Made by a program: the position numbers and the translations under genes. Shown in pieces: positions 10,839 to 21,235 of a stretch of 28,035 nucleotides of DNA. Each line of letters opens with the position of its first letter. Position 1 is the first letter of the stretch. The DNA is from Volvariella volvacea V23 (Eukaryota > Basidiomycota > Agaricomycetes > Agaricales > Pluteaceae), in assembly GCA_000349905.1 (NCBI GenBank), contig KB722736.1, forward strand, positions 1,681,596-1,709,630, written 5' to 3'. The notes beneath the pieces were generated by a model. The model did not search any database. It saw only the letters and a list, made by a program, of their open reading frames with translations, and had not been told where the DNA came from.

Positions 10839-13800
10839 ATGCCTCCACGTCCTGTTCTCAAGCCCAAGCAAAACCGACCGTCCTCTGCCATCTACCTCGG
10901 CAGCCAGGCCGATCTTGTTCACTCGCCAGTCTCAATAGCCAATACGAGCACACCACCCAGTCTCCCAAGCCTGCCTGAGCCTCCCAGTCCGAGCACCAGC
11001 ATCGGTTCGACAGGATCCGGTCTTCCGTCCCCCCCTGCGACAAACTCCACTGGGAGTGGTAGCACAGGAGACCCTGCGAGCATATCGCGCAAGCACAACA
11101 TCTCAATTATCAGCCTTAATAGCAGCACGAGCAGCAGTGGCAGCGGTTACAACGTGTTCGGGTCCGCGGGCAGTGACAACACCATCAACGCAGTGCCGCG
11201 TGGGGGCACGATAGGGTCTGCAGCCAAGGCTGCGCACCGCAGTTCGATGGGAGCGTTAGTCGTAGGCGGAGGGGGTGGACGAGCAAGTAGAAGCAGCAGT
11301 CGCATGGGCGATGATACAGACGACGACGGGCTCTTTGACGACCCGAACGACAAAAGCTTTCATGACAATGACGAAGACAACACTGCACGCGTTGCACACG
11401 ACCACCGGCGCCAATCGCAGCAGCCCTTGAATAAGAGTTCGAGTGAAAATATCATAGCGCTCGAGAGGGTCAAGAGCCTTACGCAAAGGAACAGATTGGT
11501 GCGTCCGTCTAGAACGGGATTCATTTCGACGTTTAGCTGATAACCGCCTTGTTCGTTATCACGCCTTTGCTTTTTTCTTTCCCTTCCTTCATAGGCCCTC
11601 GATAAACTCACTTCCATCCGCTTAAACTCCCCATCACCTCATCCAAACGCACGTTCATCAACGCCTCTATTGAGTACTTCTCGCTCAACGCTCCCACCAT
11701 CATCATCTCAAGCATCAGCATCAGCATCCGCCACATCCGCCACATCCGCCACATCCTCCCATGCATCATTATCGTCTTCATCAAGGCTTTCCCAATCTTC
11801 CCAGCCTCAAACTCGACAGTCTGTTCGAGCTCCGCCGATCGATCGGCAGCTCTCTGGCTCTGAAACCGAGCGAGAGGGAGAAGGCTCCGTCGTATACTCG
11901 CAGTATACCCATACATCCTCTGCATCCTCGTCATCCTCATCACATGTCCATATCTACTCGCTCAACGATGGCATCACAAACCCCGCCGGAAACGGCGGTA
12001 GATCGACGCCGCCATCAGCATACACGAGCCAATTCCAGAAGATGAGATTATCCTCCGCGCCCGCAACGCCGAACAAATCCCGGCTTGCGTCGAGCTCGTC
12101 CAACCACTCTGCGTCGTCGCCGTCGCCTTCTTCTTCGTCTGCTTCTCGCAGGAGAAAGCGGGCGTCGATGCTGGCGAGTATGAGCACGAGCTCGCTGGTG
12201 GAGTATGTCGGTCCTGATCCTGGGCCTGGGCGAGGGGATGATCGTGAGCTGGGACAGGAGCATGTGCCGGCGACGACGGACGATGAGGAGGATTATTACT
12301 ATGATCGTCAAAGTACCGTCAGTGGTGCTACTAGCGGTGGCGATTCCCGAGATCGGAATCGCGACCGCGACCGGGATAGGGATAAGGATAAGGATAGAGG
12401 CAGAGACAACACCCTCGTGCGACGGCTCAGTCGGACAGGAAGCAACGAGATTGACAAGAGCAGAGAGATCACGGAAGCTGCGTTGGCGGCTGTTGCTTCG
12501 TCCAGGCGGAGGAGCCCTGTTGATACGAGGAAGCCGAGAGGGGCGCTCCCGAGGGAGTTTAGAGATCCGGCGAATACGAGTGTGGCTAGTCTTGCGAGTG
12601 CGAATGCGGGGGGTGGGAACGAGAGGAGTACGGGGAGGTCGAGTTTGGATGGGTCGAATAGTGGGAGGAGTGGTGTAAGTCGCTTTTTTCTTTTGTCGTT
12701 TCGTCTTTGGGTTTGGGTTTGGATTGTTCCTTCCCTCCGTCACCATTCTTGCTACACCGCGAATGCACGTTTCCCCCTGCCCATATGCGGTGTTTTCACT
12801 TCCCATCCAATCCCTTTGTCTCTTCATCTCTTTTTGTCGCGTGCTGGAAAGGTTGATGTTAATGTTGACTTCTTCTTTCTTCTTTTTCACCCTCCTTTCT
12901 CCGCCGTTGGCTTCTATCCATTTCCCCTCTCCCATGCGGACATTTAGCACTCCAACGAACCTCAAACTCCTCATCGACGCGAAAGACGTCTGCAGCAGCA
13001 CGCTCAATCAATACTATACTCTCCTTCCGCCAAGCAACAGCGAACACGCTCCACAGTCCGCGACCGTGACCGTGACCGGGAACGGGATGCATATTCACGT
13101 GCCGCCTCGAGGCTGGGGTACGACGACGACGAAAGCTACAGAGACGAAGAAGGCTTTGGCGGGGGCGAGCAAGAGCCGCCGCCAAGGAGAGAGTCGCACA
13201 GGGAGAAGAGGGAGAGGAGACAGGGTGTACGGGCTGGGAGTGCGGAGAGTGCGCTCGCTTTGGGGCTCCCTGCTGCTGCTACTGCTGGTGGTGGTGCTGG
13301 TCGGAGCTTGGTTGGGGAGGGGTTGAGGGCTGCGGGGTTGAAGAGGAGGGATGCGGCTGCTGGGCATACGAGTAGTCGCAGTATACGTCTCAATGGGGAT
13401 GATGTGTTTAGGTCGGAAGATGAAGCGAGGGATGTGGGTAAAGAGAGGGAGAGGGAGAGGAAGGGGGATTGGAGTCGAGCTGGGACTGTATCGGCTCGGG
13501 CTCGAGCAGCTACGTCGATGGGAGAATACAGATACATCGACTCTGGCAGGGGTGTTGAGGATGATGAAGAAGACGGACTACGAAGTGCGCCTCTGAAAAG
13601 CAAAAAGAGCGCATACAGGCTGGCGTCTATTGCTAGAGATCGGTCGCCCATGCAAGTCGGGGATAGGGAGAAAGAGAGAGAGGTCGACCGTTCAGTGTCC
13701 GTCCTGGGCATGCGGAGGGACCGCGACCGCTATTCGAGTCCTTCTGGTCCCAGACGGCCGGCGCCGTTGGCCAGCACAACAAGGGGCGGTGCTGCCCCCG

Positions 13801-15560
13801 CCGCTCCTGCTACCACTACACCGACGTCTGCAAGTGCCCTTCTCCAGCAGCAGCAACAGCAAAGCCTCGAGCATGCTCGGTTGATGATGGACAGCCTGGT
13901 CATGTTTGAAAGCCATGTCACCAAGCTGGCGGGGCTCAATCCGTCGGCACAGGCTGATCTCGTGCGGACGGCTCAGAGCGTCGCGCTGTCAGTTGAGAAA
14001 CTGAATGGGCTGATGAGGAACGGCAATGTCCGTGCGTTGGAGGAACAAATTGACGCAGAGGTTAATAGCAGCGGTGGGGAGGGTGCGATGGATAGCGCGG
14101 AGATGTGGAGGAAGGTTGGGAGCGACTATAGGGAGGGGCTGAGGTGTAGTGATGATTTGATTCGAGGAGTCACTTCGTTGCTGTTGGGCGTTGGGAAGAT
14201 CTTGAGAGATCATGCTGGTGGTGGAGGTGGTGCGGCCGGTAGTGGGGGAAGTGATGCTGGGTCTCATGGGCGCAGTGTGAGCCTAGACGAAGAGTTCGGC
14301 GTGGTGGTGAGAACTCCGGATGGCGTCGTTGGCGGAAGCCTCAACGATAGGGAGAATCGACGCAGTTGGGATTTGGTGAGGGATAGAGAGGATGTGTTGA
14401 AGAGGTACTCTGCGAGGACTGAAGGTGCCTTGGCGAGGCGATCGGGATCTGCTTTTAACACCTTGAGGGATCCGGACCTCGTGAATTCCAGAATTCGCGA
14501 TTCGCCCTCGCCTATGCCTCCAGTACCGACGACTCGAGCGACAGCTGGTACTCTGCAACGAGCGAGGACACCTCGGGACCGCGAGCTACTCCAAGAACGG
14601 GGTTATGAGGCAGTCGGTATGGTTGCTAGTGATTCCCAGAGAACGTTGCAACCTGGGGATTATGACCCCTCGCCCACGCCGATGTCGCGTTTTGGACCAA
14701 ATACCGAACGGTTAAGGCCGTTACCGGCTTTATCGATTCCGAAAAAGGCCCCGTCCACCCTGTCCTCTGAGCGGCGGTCCAACGCGACTGAAGAGGCCGC
14801 GAGTACGACCTCGTCACATGATCGCGAGCGGCATGACCGTGAACGACGCCAACCGTCCACGCACTCCATCAATTCCATTGCCACCATTCGCGGTGCGCCT
14901 CCGTCATTGCCCTCGCTCACGTCTGCTGCAAATCCAACGACAGCGTTGACGACGCATATCGTTTCCAACTCTCCTCCCCTCAACGGCACGTTTTACCCGC
15001 CTCTCTATCGAAATGGTTCGGCAGGAAGCGGTCATAGCAGTGCCACTGGGCCGAAATCCGTTCTTCCCAGCCGATCGAGTGTAACGTTCTCCCGGCCGTC
15101 GACAATTTCCGTGTCAGCCTTGAGCGGACTCCAGCAGCAAGATATGGACAGCAGAATTAAGAGGATGATGACGGGTGGCGACGGAGCCTCGGTTACGACT
15201 AATGAGTCTGCTGGATCTGGGAAAGGATCGGGGTCTGCATCGGTATCTGTATCGATATCTGGGAGATCTAGATTAGGGATGGGAGGTGGGACTGGAACGG
15301 GGACTGGAACGGCAACTGGAACTGTGACACCTGTTTCCAGGAATGAGGCGGAGGGTAGACGAAGACCTGGGTCGTCCAAGACCATGAGAGCTTCGTTGGA
15401 CGACTCTCAATTGGGTGGCGATAGTGAGGGTAATGTGAAGATCAAGTATGTGGAAACGGTGAATGCGGCGGATAGGAGTGCGGCCACCGCGTTTTTGCCA
15501 CAGTTGAATGCGAAGAGGGAGAGGAGGAGAACTGTGACCGATATTTGGCCGAGTCAGTGA
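10839..15560 (+). CDS. Large, mostly disordered Ser/Arg/Asp-rich protein
   Basis: Three exons (10839-11498, 11595-12674, 12948-15560), both junctions in phase 0, give 1450 residues. Intron 1 is 96 nt (GTGCGT...CATAG); intron 2 is 273 nt (GTAAGT...TTTAG). The N-terminus is basic and Pro-rich (MPPRPVLKPKQNRP), followed by Ser/Gly/Thr-rich disorder. The joined segment ERVKSLTQRNRLALDKLTS (about 210-228) looks like a short conserved helix and supports the first splice. Exon 2 and early exon 3 carry charged runs (RDRDRDRDKDKDRGRD, DRDRDRERD, KERERERK). A probable helical domain lies at about 877-1002: a Gln run, then MMDSLVMFESHVTKLAG, SVEKLNGLMRNG and LIRGVTSLLLGVGKILRD. A Gly/Thr repeat lies near the end, and the C-terminus (IKYVETVNAADR...TVTDIWPSQ) looks like a conserved tail. 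I cannot name the family. A scaffold role, for example at the cytoskeleton or cell cortex, is only a guess from the architecture. Confidence 0.75.
11711..11756 (+). repeat. Coding tandem repeat (Ser/Ala/Thr)
   Basis: Short tandem units AGCATC and then GCCACATCC (three copies) encode alternating SASASATSATSATS in exon 2 of the large gene. Both are multiples of three, so length changes would keep the frame. Confidence 0.7.
12351..12408 (+). repeat. Coding repeat (Arg-Asp/Lys-Asp run)
   Basis: Six-base units of the type CGNGAC, GGGATA and AGGATA encode a run of alternating basic and acidic residues (RD/KD) in exon 2 of the large gene. A second run of the same kind is in exon 3 near 13055-13092. 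Alternating-charge runs are typical of disordered protein regions. Confidence 0.65.
15289..15326 (+). repeat. 12-bp coding tandem repeat (Gly-Thr)
   Basis: A unit close to GGACTGGAACGG occurs about three times with decay at the right end and encodes alternating Gly-Thr near the C-terminus of the large protein. Confidence 0.65.
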
Positions 15561-17504
15561 TGTCGCCCATTTTGAACCTCGGAAGTTGTCGCTGTACGCC
15601 AGGGCGAGTCCGACACGCGTTCGTGTTGATGAGAGTCGGTCGTATTGGTGATTTGTAAGTTGGTGGTTTATTGTTTTTGAGTGGCACTTTGCTCAACGCT
15701 GGTTGTTAGCGCGCATATCAGGTGACCTGCTTGGCCTCATGATCCATGCACAAGGCTCGCACCTCCCCCAATCCCCGTCAAGTCTTCTATGCCAATCCCC
15801 TATGCTATGATTATGGCGAGAACCTCCACCTCGGTTTCCCTTTATATGCTTATGTTCGTGTGCATTCTTTGGGCTATTCGTTATTCTCTATTCTTCCTTC
15901 CAATCAACTCTTTATACGTGTGATTGTTCGCGACTCTGCGACATTGTTACCTCTTGCCTCCATGCATTCTCGTGTTTTCTTGTGCATCCCCCAGAACATT
16001 GTCAATGTCAATATCAATACATAGACCCATCCCCTCTTGTCTCTATCTGTTTTATTACTTGTTCACTGTGTTCTAAGTCTCGTCTTTCTCGTCTGATTCT
16101 TGACCAGCTCCATGACCCTTATACGTACGCTCCTCTCCATCGCGTTCACACCAATACCCCTTCGTTCACAATTCTTGCATGCCACCCAAGGCCGCCACCC
16201 CCTTCTCCTCCACATCATCGCTTCTTCTTTTGCATCCGTCTCAATACCTCTCTTAAAGTCTTGTTCGTGTTTCTTGCAATGTATTTATTGTCTCATCATA
16301 CCAGCTTCCCGAGCACGATTAAATACACACCTTAAACTATAGCATACCTATTCACTTGCATCGCCGCGTATTCGTTATTTGATGTTAGATATGTTTTCGA
16401 CAGCTTTGAGCCCCTCATTATAGGATTGATTATAATATCGATTGCTATACTGCAGGTGATAGCGCTTGGCTCAGTACTGGCATCCCGAGCCGGAACTTTG
16501 TAGACATGCGAACGCCGACTTGATTTACGGTGAACATACTATAGATCACTGTTTGAATCACAACACGCGTCCTTCGGGTAGACTTGGGAATCATGCGGTT
16601 AGGTGTGAGGCGATGATTTTTCATTCTCCGTCCACGAACTCACACTAGATAAAGAAGGACAATGGTCCTCGTGTATCGCTTGGTACAGACGAGTGCGTAC
16701 GAATTTCTGGATTGCCTGAAGTGGGATGAGGAAGTGACCATTTGACACCTAGTGGGAACCTACCATTGTTCACGAGCTAGCTCGGTTCTAATGCTTCAAG
16801 TCATGCAACCTGTGGAGGAAGGGACGCCAACGACATGGGTCTTACATTGCCAAGAGTGGTCATTATCGGATATCTCAGCCCGAAAGCGATGTCCACAAAC
16901 ATGTAAGAGGGATGGACACTGCTCAGAGGACGGCGCCTCGTTTCTTTTCTCCGCTGTACGCTGCCCTTGAAATATATCAACGTGAATCACCACCTATGCC
17001 GAGACTTTTAGAAGCAATGGACTGAGCCTACCCCCGTGCTATGTTGGGCAGTTGGGCTTCTTTCTGGCATCAATTGCTGTGAAGGGTCTCGGGAGTGAGT
17101 CATTCCGTGCATGAGATAATTTACGAATCCATCGCTGATATCGCTCAATCCCAGTACAGAATACTCTATCAGAAGCTCGGACACCTATCACCCCAGAAAT
17201 TTCTGAAATTCTGAGGCTTCGAGCCACAGGGGATGGGTTTTCTTTAGGGTGCGTGTTCGGTAAGGGCTGTGGCTTTTCAGGCAATAGGCAAGCAGGCCAT
17301 TCTCATCAAGTAATATAATAAAGTCAACCCTTAGGGTCCCATCCAAGTACTAGTTTGATAGCAAATACGCGCCAATGCAGAGGGAGCAATATTGATGACG
17401 CTATCCACAAAATAGCATCATCAGGGAGCGCTACAGCTTGAGGTGAGATAAAAGACGAAGAAAGAGAGCATAGACTCACCTTTCAGAACCCTTTCTCCCG
17501 GCAA
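15561..17504. other. 3' flank and intergenic region, pyrimidine-rich
   Basis: No supported gene. From about 15.75 to 16.34 kb the plus strand is rich in C/T, giving several open but low-complexity frames; this is probably 3' flank of the large gene or untranslated leader-type DNA. AT-rich stretches with TATTTATTG and ATTAAATACAC follow near 16.28-16.33 kb. 16.4-17.5 kb shows only short frames on both strands. I looked for a third, decayed copy of the neighbouring membrane-protein gene and did not see one. Confidence 0.5.
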
Positions 17505-18969
17505 ATGATACTTGCTTCGTTGCTCGCGTTCTTTCTGGCCCAGAGCCTGGCCATTCCAATTCCCATTCCGGACAATCCCATTCCCCCAGCATTCTCCGTC
17601 CTTGCTAGCACTAGACTCGTCACAGAATATGCTGGTCAATATGACCTCCATGAAATCCGTTCGCTCAGGGAGATCATTTACAATTGCCTGAGTACCATCA
17701 TTCTCACCACAGTCTTTGCGATCCACCATAACATACCGAACCCGCGTGCATCTGCAATGGGAAAATCTTGGCAAAAGATCAAAACCACAATCTATGCCCT
17801 TTTCGCACCGGAAACTATGGTCACGTTAGCGATGCGCCAACACATTTGTGCTCGGAGGATTGCTAGGCACTACAGCGGTGTGTGCGGACCATTTTTGTGT
17901 TACCCTTCTCTAACAAGAATTAGCCCGACAATGGACAAAGGCGCACGGATTTTTCGTGCAGATGGGAGGATTTATATACGACGATGGAAAGGACTACCAC
18001 GTCATAACAATTGGACCTCCAGGCGACGTCCGTCTCGGAGATTACACGATTGATGATCCACAACGTGCAATCACCCTCCCAGAGATCACAGAGGAGGAGA
18101 TCCAGGACAAGGGAAAAGGGAACATCATCAGCACAGCTGTAGTAGTCATGCAAGCCACATGGTTTGTGGGCAACTGCATAGCACGATCCGCCCAGGGTTT
18201 GGCCATTACGAGGTTGGAGTTGGTGACTCTGGCGTTCGTGGCCGTAAACACTATCACCTATCTTCTTTGGTGGGACAAACCTCTGGACGCCCAATGCCCC
18301 ATATACTTCAAGGATGGTGGGGTGCGGTTTCAGAACTCATCAAAGAAGTGTGTCGATACACGGGCATCAAAGGAATTCCAGAGGTCGGGCCAGCGGGAGG
18401 GTGGTGGGTCGCAACGCGCACTAGAGGTTTTGAAGGAGCCGTTCCGCGTGGCAGCGCTAAGGAAAAGCTTGATGCACTCGCTCGTGCTCCTCTTTCTTCC
18501 GTTACGGGAAATGATCGGTAGAGATAGGATCCAGAGCAGTGTATGTGTTGGACCATATTATGCTGGACGACTTAGTGCAAAAGACGGGGCTAAGATGATC
18601 TTATTTTCATCCTTGGTGGGGATTGGATATGGAGGCATTCATCTTATCGCCTGGGATTTTGAATTTTCGACGAGGGCAGAGCAAGGCTTATGGAGGACTG
18701 CCTCAGCTATTATTACTGTCGAGTCGGCCCTACTCGGCCTACATGGCGCTTTGCAGTATATCTTCCTTTCAACGCCACGCGATGGCTTGGCCAGGCGGAT
18801 TTTCGACCACATCACAGATGTGACTTTCGTACTTTTTGGGTTTATTGGACCTATTGTGTACCTTGCTGCCCGCATAGTCCTTCTTTCCCAGTCACTTGCT
18901 TCCCTTCGTAATAACTCCCTTTCAATCTACCTCAACGCTTCGTGGGTGGCCTATCTCCCTCATATATAG
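17505..18969 (+). CDS. Multi-spanning membrane protein, paralogue A
   Basis: Two exons (17505-17877 and 17924-18969) joined in phase 1 across a 46-nt intron (GTGTGT...ATTAG), 472 residues. Residues 1-19 form a likely signal peptide (MILASLLAFFLAQSLA) followed by the Pro-rich IPIPIPDNPIPP. Hydrophobic segments lie near 57-76, 95-110, 192-210, 223-241, 308-320, 347-368, 385-406 and 424-447. Landmarks are WTKAHGFFVQMGG (128-140), ITEEEIQDKGKG (about 179-190), LLWWDKPLDAQ (238-248) and VGPYYAGRL (333-341). I recognise this architecture from uncharacterised, often multi-copy Agaricomycete proteins; I know of no function or named domain. The region between the middle and C-terminal hydrophobic blocks (about 255-305) is the least conserved against paralogue B. 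Compared with B, two extracytoplasmic-side cysteines are tyrosines here (positions 42 and 46). It lies upstream of B in tandem. Confidence 0.8.
17878..17923 (+). other. 46-nt intron of paralogue A
   Basis: Donor GTGTGT, acceptor ATTAG, phase 1. Splicing restores the sequence ARQWTKAHGFF, which aligns with AHGWTKAHGFF in paralogue B at the same point. If retained, the intron shifts the frame and translation stops at 18053. Confidence 0.8.
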
Positions 18970-19312
18970 TCTATTTCATGAAATCTCGTTTCTTCCCTTC
19001 TTCCTTCATTACCTGCTACCCTCGATGGCATCCAAGCACCAATCTATAGTAAGCATAGAAGTTCGTACACTCATCCCCCCATAGAAGCTCGTACGGAAGG
19101 CCCCCATTTTGAAGTAGGGCGTGACTTGGGCAACCTGGAGCGCTGATCTGGGTTGTCAAAATTCCTTCTTTCATCAATTACTCAATGATGTCTTTTAAGT
19201 GTGTGTCTAGTCCCAGGGTAATCCGTTCCACTTGCGGGAAGGCTTATGCTGCACTCGCAAAGCTAATCCCAGCATATTTCTCCATGTTCCAAATCGGTGC
19301 AACTAATGATAC
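18970..19312. other. Spacer between the membrane paralogues
   Basis: This 343-nt 3' flank of paralogue A begins pyrimidine-rich. It contains GAAGTTCGTACACTC and GAAGCTCGTACGGAAGG near 19057-19100, a short imperfect direct repeat. No gene seen. Confidence 0.45.
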
Positions 19313-19487
19313 CTAGCTTTCCAGAAGGAGCTGCACCTCGTTGATCAGTGATAGGAGATTCTCATGCCGCATTTCCAGATGCTGTCTTAACAGCACCAGA
19401 AAACGCCTGCAGATGATCTGAAGCTTAGCGATGTTCATGATGTCGCCCATCGATAATGTGGAATCATCGAGAAATTCTGTGCCATTA
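19313..19487 (-). pseudogene. Orphan terminal exon (helical), probable relic
   Basis: On the minus strand a long pyrimidine tract (poly-C, CTTTATCTTATCCCTAG) ends at a good acceptor, followed by a 175-nt open frame in phase 1 that encodes 57 residues before TAG. The translation includes MGDIMNIAKLQIICRRFLVL and then LLRQHLEMRHENLLSLINEV, two amphipathic helices with heptad-like leucines, which looks like real protein and not chance. Any earlier exons would have to lie at higher coordinates, but paralogue B's coding region starts there at 19557 on the other strand. It is therefore probably the 3' end of a gene cut off when the tandem copy formed. A stand-alone 45-residue peptide starting at 19450 is the other reading. 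Confidence 0.35.
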
Positions 19488-19556
19488 CTAGGGATAAGAT
19501 AAAGAACGGGGGGGGAGAAAGGGGCCACCAATTGTCAAGGATCCGTTCTCCCACAG

Positions 19557-21035
19557 ATGATACTCGCCTCTTTGTTCGTACTCTTTCTGACTCAAAGCCT
19601 GGCCAACCCCGTTCCCGTTTCTGACAACCCCATTCCTCCGACCTCCTCCACCCTTAACACCATTGTCAGAGCCGTGGAGTGTACTTTCCAATGTGACCCC
19701 AGAAGGGTTCGTACGCTCTGGGAGATTGTCTACAATTGTATGAGTACCATCACCCTCTGCACGTTCTTCGCGATCCACCACAACATACCGGACCCGAGTG
19801 CATCCACAATGGGCAAAATATGGCAAAAGATCAGGACCACACTATATGCTCTTCTCGCGCCAGAAGCCGTTATCGCATTAGCAATGCGCCAACGCTTTGT
19901 TGCATCTAGAATCGCTAGACAATACAGAGGTAAGTGTAGGTATTACCACACTATCACAAGCTTACAAGTATCAGCCCACGGATGGACAAAGGCGCATGGA
20001 TTTTTTGTACAAATGGGGGGACTCATCCACGACGATGGCGAGAGGTACCGCGTCATAACAATAGGTCCAATGGGCGACGTGCGGCTTGAAGATCAGTACA
20101 ATGAAGAACCAGAGCGTGCAGTCGACCTTCCCGATATCACCGAGGAGGAGATCCAAGATAAAGGAAAAGGGAACTTCATCAGCAAAGCCGTGGTAGTCAC
20201 TCAAACCACATGGTTTGTATGCAATTGTATAGCACGCCACTCCCAAAGTCTCGCCATCACGAAATTGGAGTTGGTAACTTTAGCATTCGCGGCCTTGAAC
20301 ATCATCACGTATCTGCTTTGGTGGGATAAACCGTTGGACGCGCAACACCCTATATATTTCAAGAGCCGCGAGGTAAGATCGCGTGGTCCACCGAAAAAGG
20401 TTTACCCCAGCGCATGGACTATGGAGGGTTCTTGGGCACTCTGGAGTTCGCGAAAGGGTAAAGAAAGCAGCTCACCGCCTACGGGAAATGACACGAAGGA
20501 ACGACGCCGGATAACACAGCTACTGTGGAGATTCGTGAAGCTCCTGTTTCTATCTGTCTTTCTTCCATTGAGGGATATGATGGGGAAGGATAATATCCAG
20601 AGTAGCATGTGTGTTGGGCCGTACTATGCTGGACGGCTGAACACAAGGGATAAGGACAAGTTGATTATCCTGTCTACTTTAATTGGCATCGGTTTTGGGG
20701 GTATCCACCTCATTGGTTGGAATTTCGAATACCCAACGAGGGCGGAGCAAGTCCTATGGAGGACTACCTCAACCATAATCACAGTCGAGCCAGCCTTTCT
20801 CGGCCTACATTTCTCCCTACACTACCTGTCCCTCACAATTCCACGCGACACGGCAGCCGGGCGGATCCTCGGTGGTGTTACCTCCTGGACTTTCCTGTTC
20901 TTTGGATACATTGGACCTATTGTTTATACCATTGCACGCATCACGTTGCTTGTCCAGTCCCTGGTTTCGCTTCGCGATAATTCCCCTTCTATCTATGCCA
21001 ACGTTTTTTGGTCTGCATATCTTCCCCACGTATAA
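19557..21035 (+). CDS. Multi-spanning membrane protein, paralogue B
   Basis: Exons 19557-19929 and 19975-21035, joined in phase 1 across a 45-nt intron (GTAAGT...TCAG), give 477 residues. The frame stays open through the intron, so a genome caller may miss it. The intron is accepted because it matches the intron position and phase in paralogue A and removes a 15-residue insert just before the conserved WTKAHGFFVQMGG. Layout as in paralogue A: signal peptide (MILASLFVLFLTQSLA), Pro-rich stretch with DNPIPP, about eight hydrophobic segments, ITEEEIQDKGKG, LLWWDKPLDAQ, VGPYYAGRL and a C-terminal YLPH(V/I). B keeps cysteines at 42, 46, 61 and 68; A keeps only 61. Over the 51 residues from WFV to IYFK the two agree at 42. 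GAGGTAAGATC near 20370 could be read as a second donor, but the frame stays open and I see no need to splice. The stop is about 200 nt from the end of the convergent NACHT gene. Confidence 0.8.
   Translation: MILASLFVLFLTQSLANPVPVSDNPIPPTSSTLNTIVRAVECTFQCDPRRVRTLWEIVYNCMSTITLCTFFAIHHNIPDPSASTMGKIWQKIRTTLYALLAPEAVIALAMRQRFVASRIARQYRGKCRYYHTITSLQVSAHGWTKAHGFFVQMGGLIHDDGERYRVITIGPMGDVRLEDQYNEEPERAVDLPDITEEEIQDKGKGNFISKAVVVTQTTWFVCNCIARHSQSLAITKLELVTLAFAALNIITYLLWWDKPLDAQHPIYFKSREVRSRGPPKKVYPSAWTMEGSWALWSSRKGKESSSPPTGNDTKERRRITQLLWRFVKLLFLSVFLPLRDMMGKDNIQSSMCVGPYYAGRLNTRDKDKLIILSTLIGIGFGGIHLIGWNFEYPTRAEQVLWRTTSTIITVEPAFLGLHFSLHYLSLTIPRDTAAGRILGGVTSWTFLFFGYIGPIVYTIARITLLVQSLVSLRDNSPSIYANVFWSAYLPHV
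19930..19974 (+). other. 45-nt in-frame intron of paralogue B
   Basis: Donor GTAAGT, acceptor TATCAG, phase 1, length divisible by three and without a stop. It is at the same site as the 46-nt intron of paralogue A. Retention would add 15 residues and keep the protein full length. Confidence 0.75.
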
Positions 21036-21235
21036 CTCGACTGGTAATGTAATAGACTCCTACCTATCGTCATTCAGAATGTGTTCCCAACGCCAGCAGA
21101 GCTATATCAATGGTGAATATTGTGGCATAATATACAAGGAATCCGTATTATAGTTATCATGTTCAGAAAGCATGAAGAGTGGTGCTAATAACAGTATACA
21201 GTAAAAGGGCCCCACACTGCAGGACACTAGATCCA

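Noticed and set aside
12048..13007. 319-codon frame on - with long Arg runs
   Set aside because: Antisense shadow of the Ser-rich exon 2 and intron 2 of the large gene; Arg runs come from TCG/TCC codons read backwards.
13136..13711. 191-codon Ser/Pro-rich frame on -
   Set aside because: Antisense shadow of exon 3 of the large gene.
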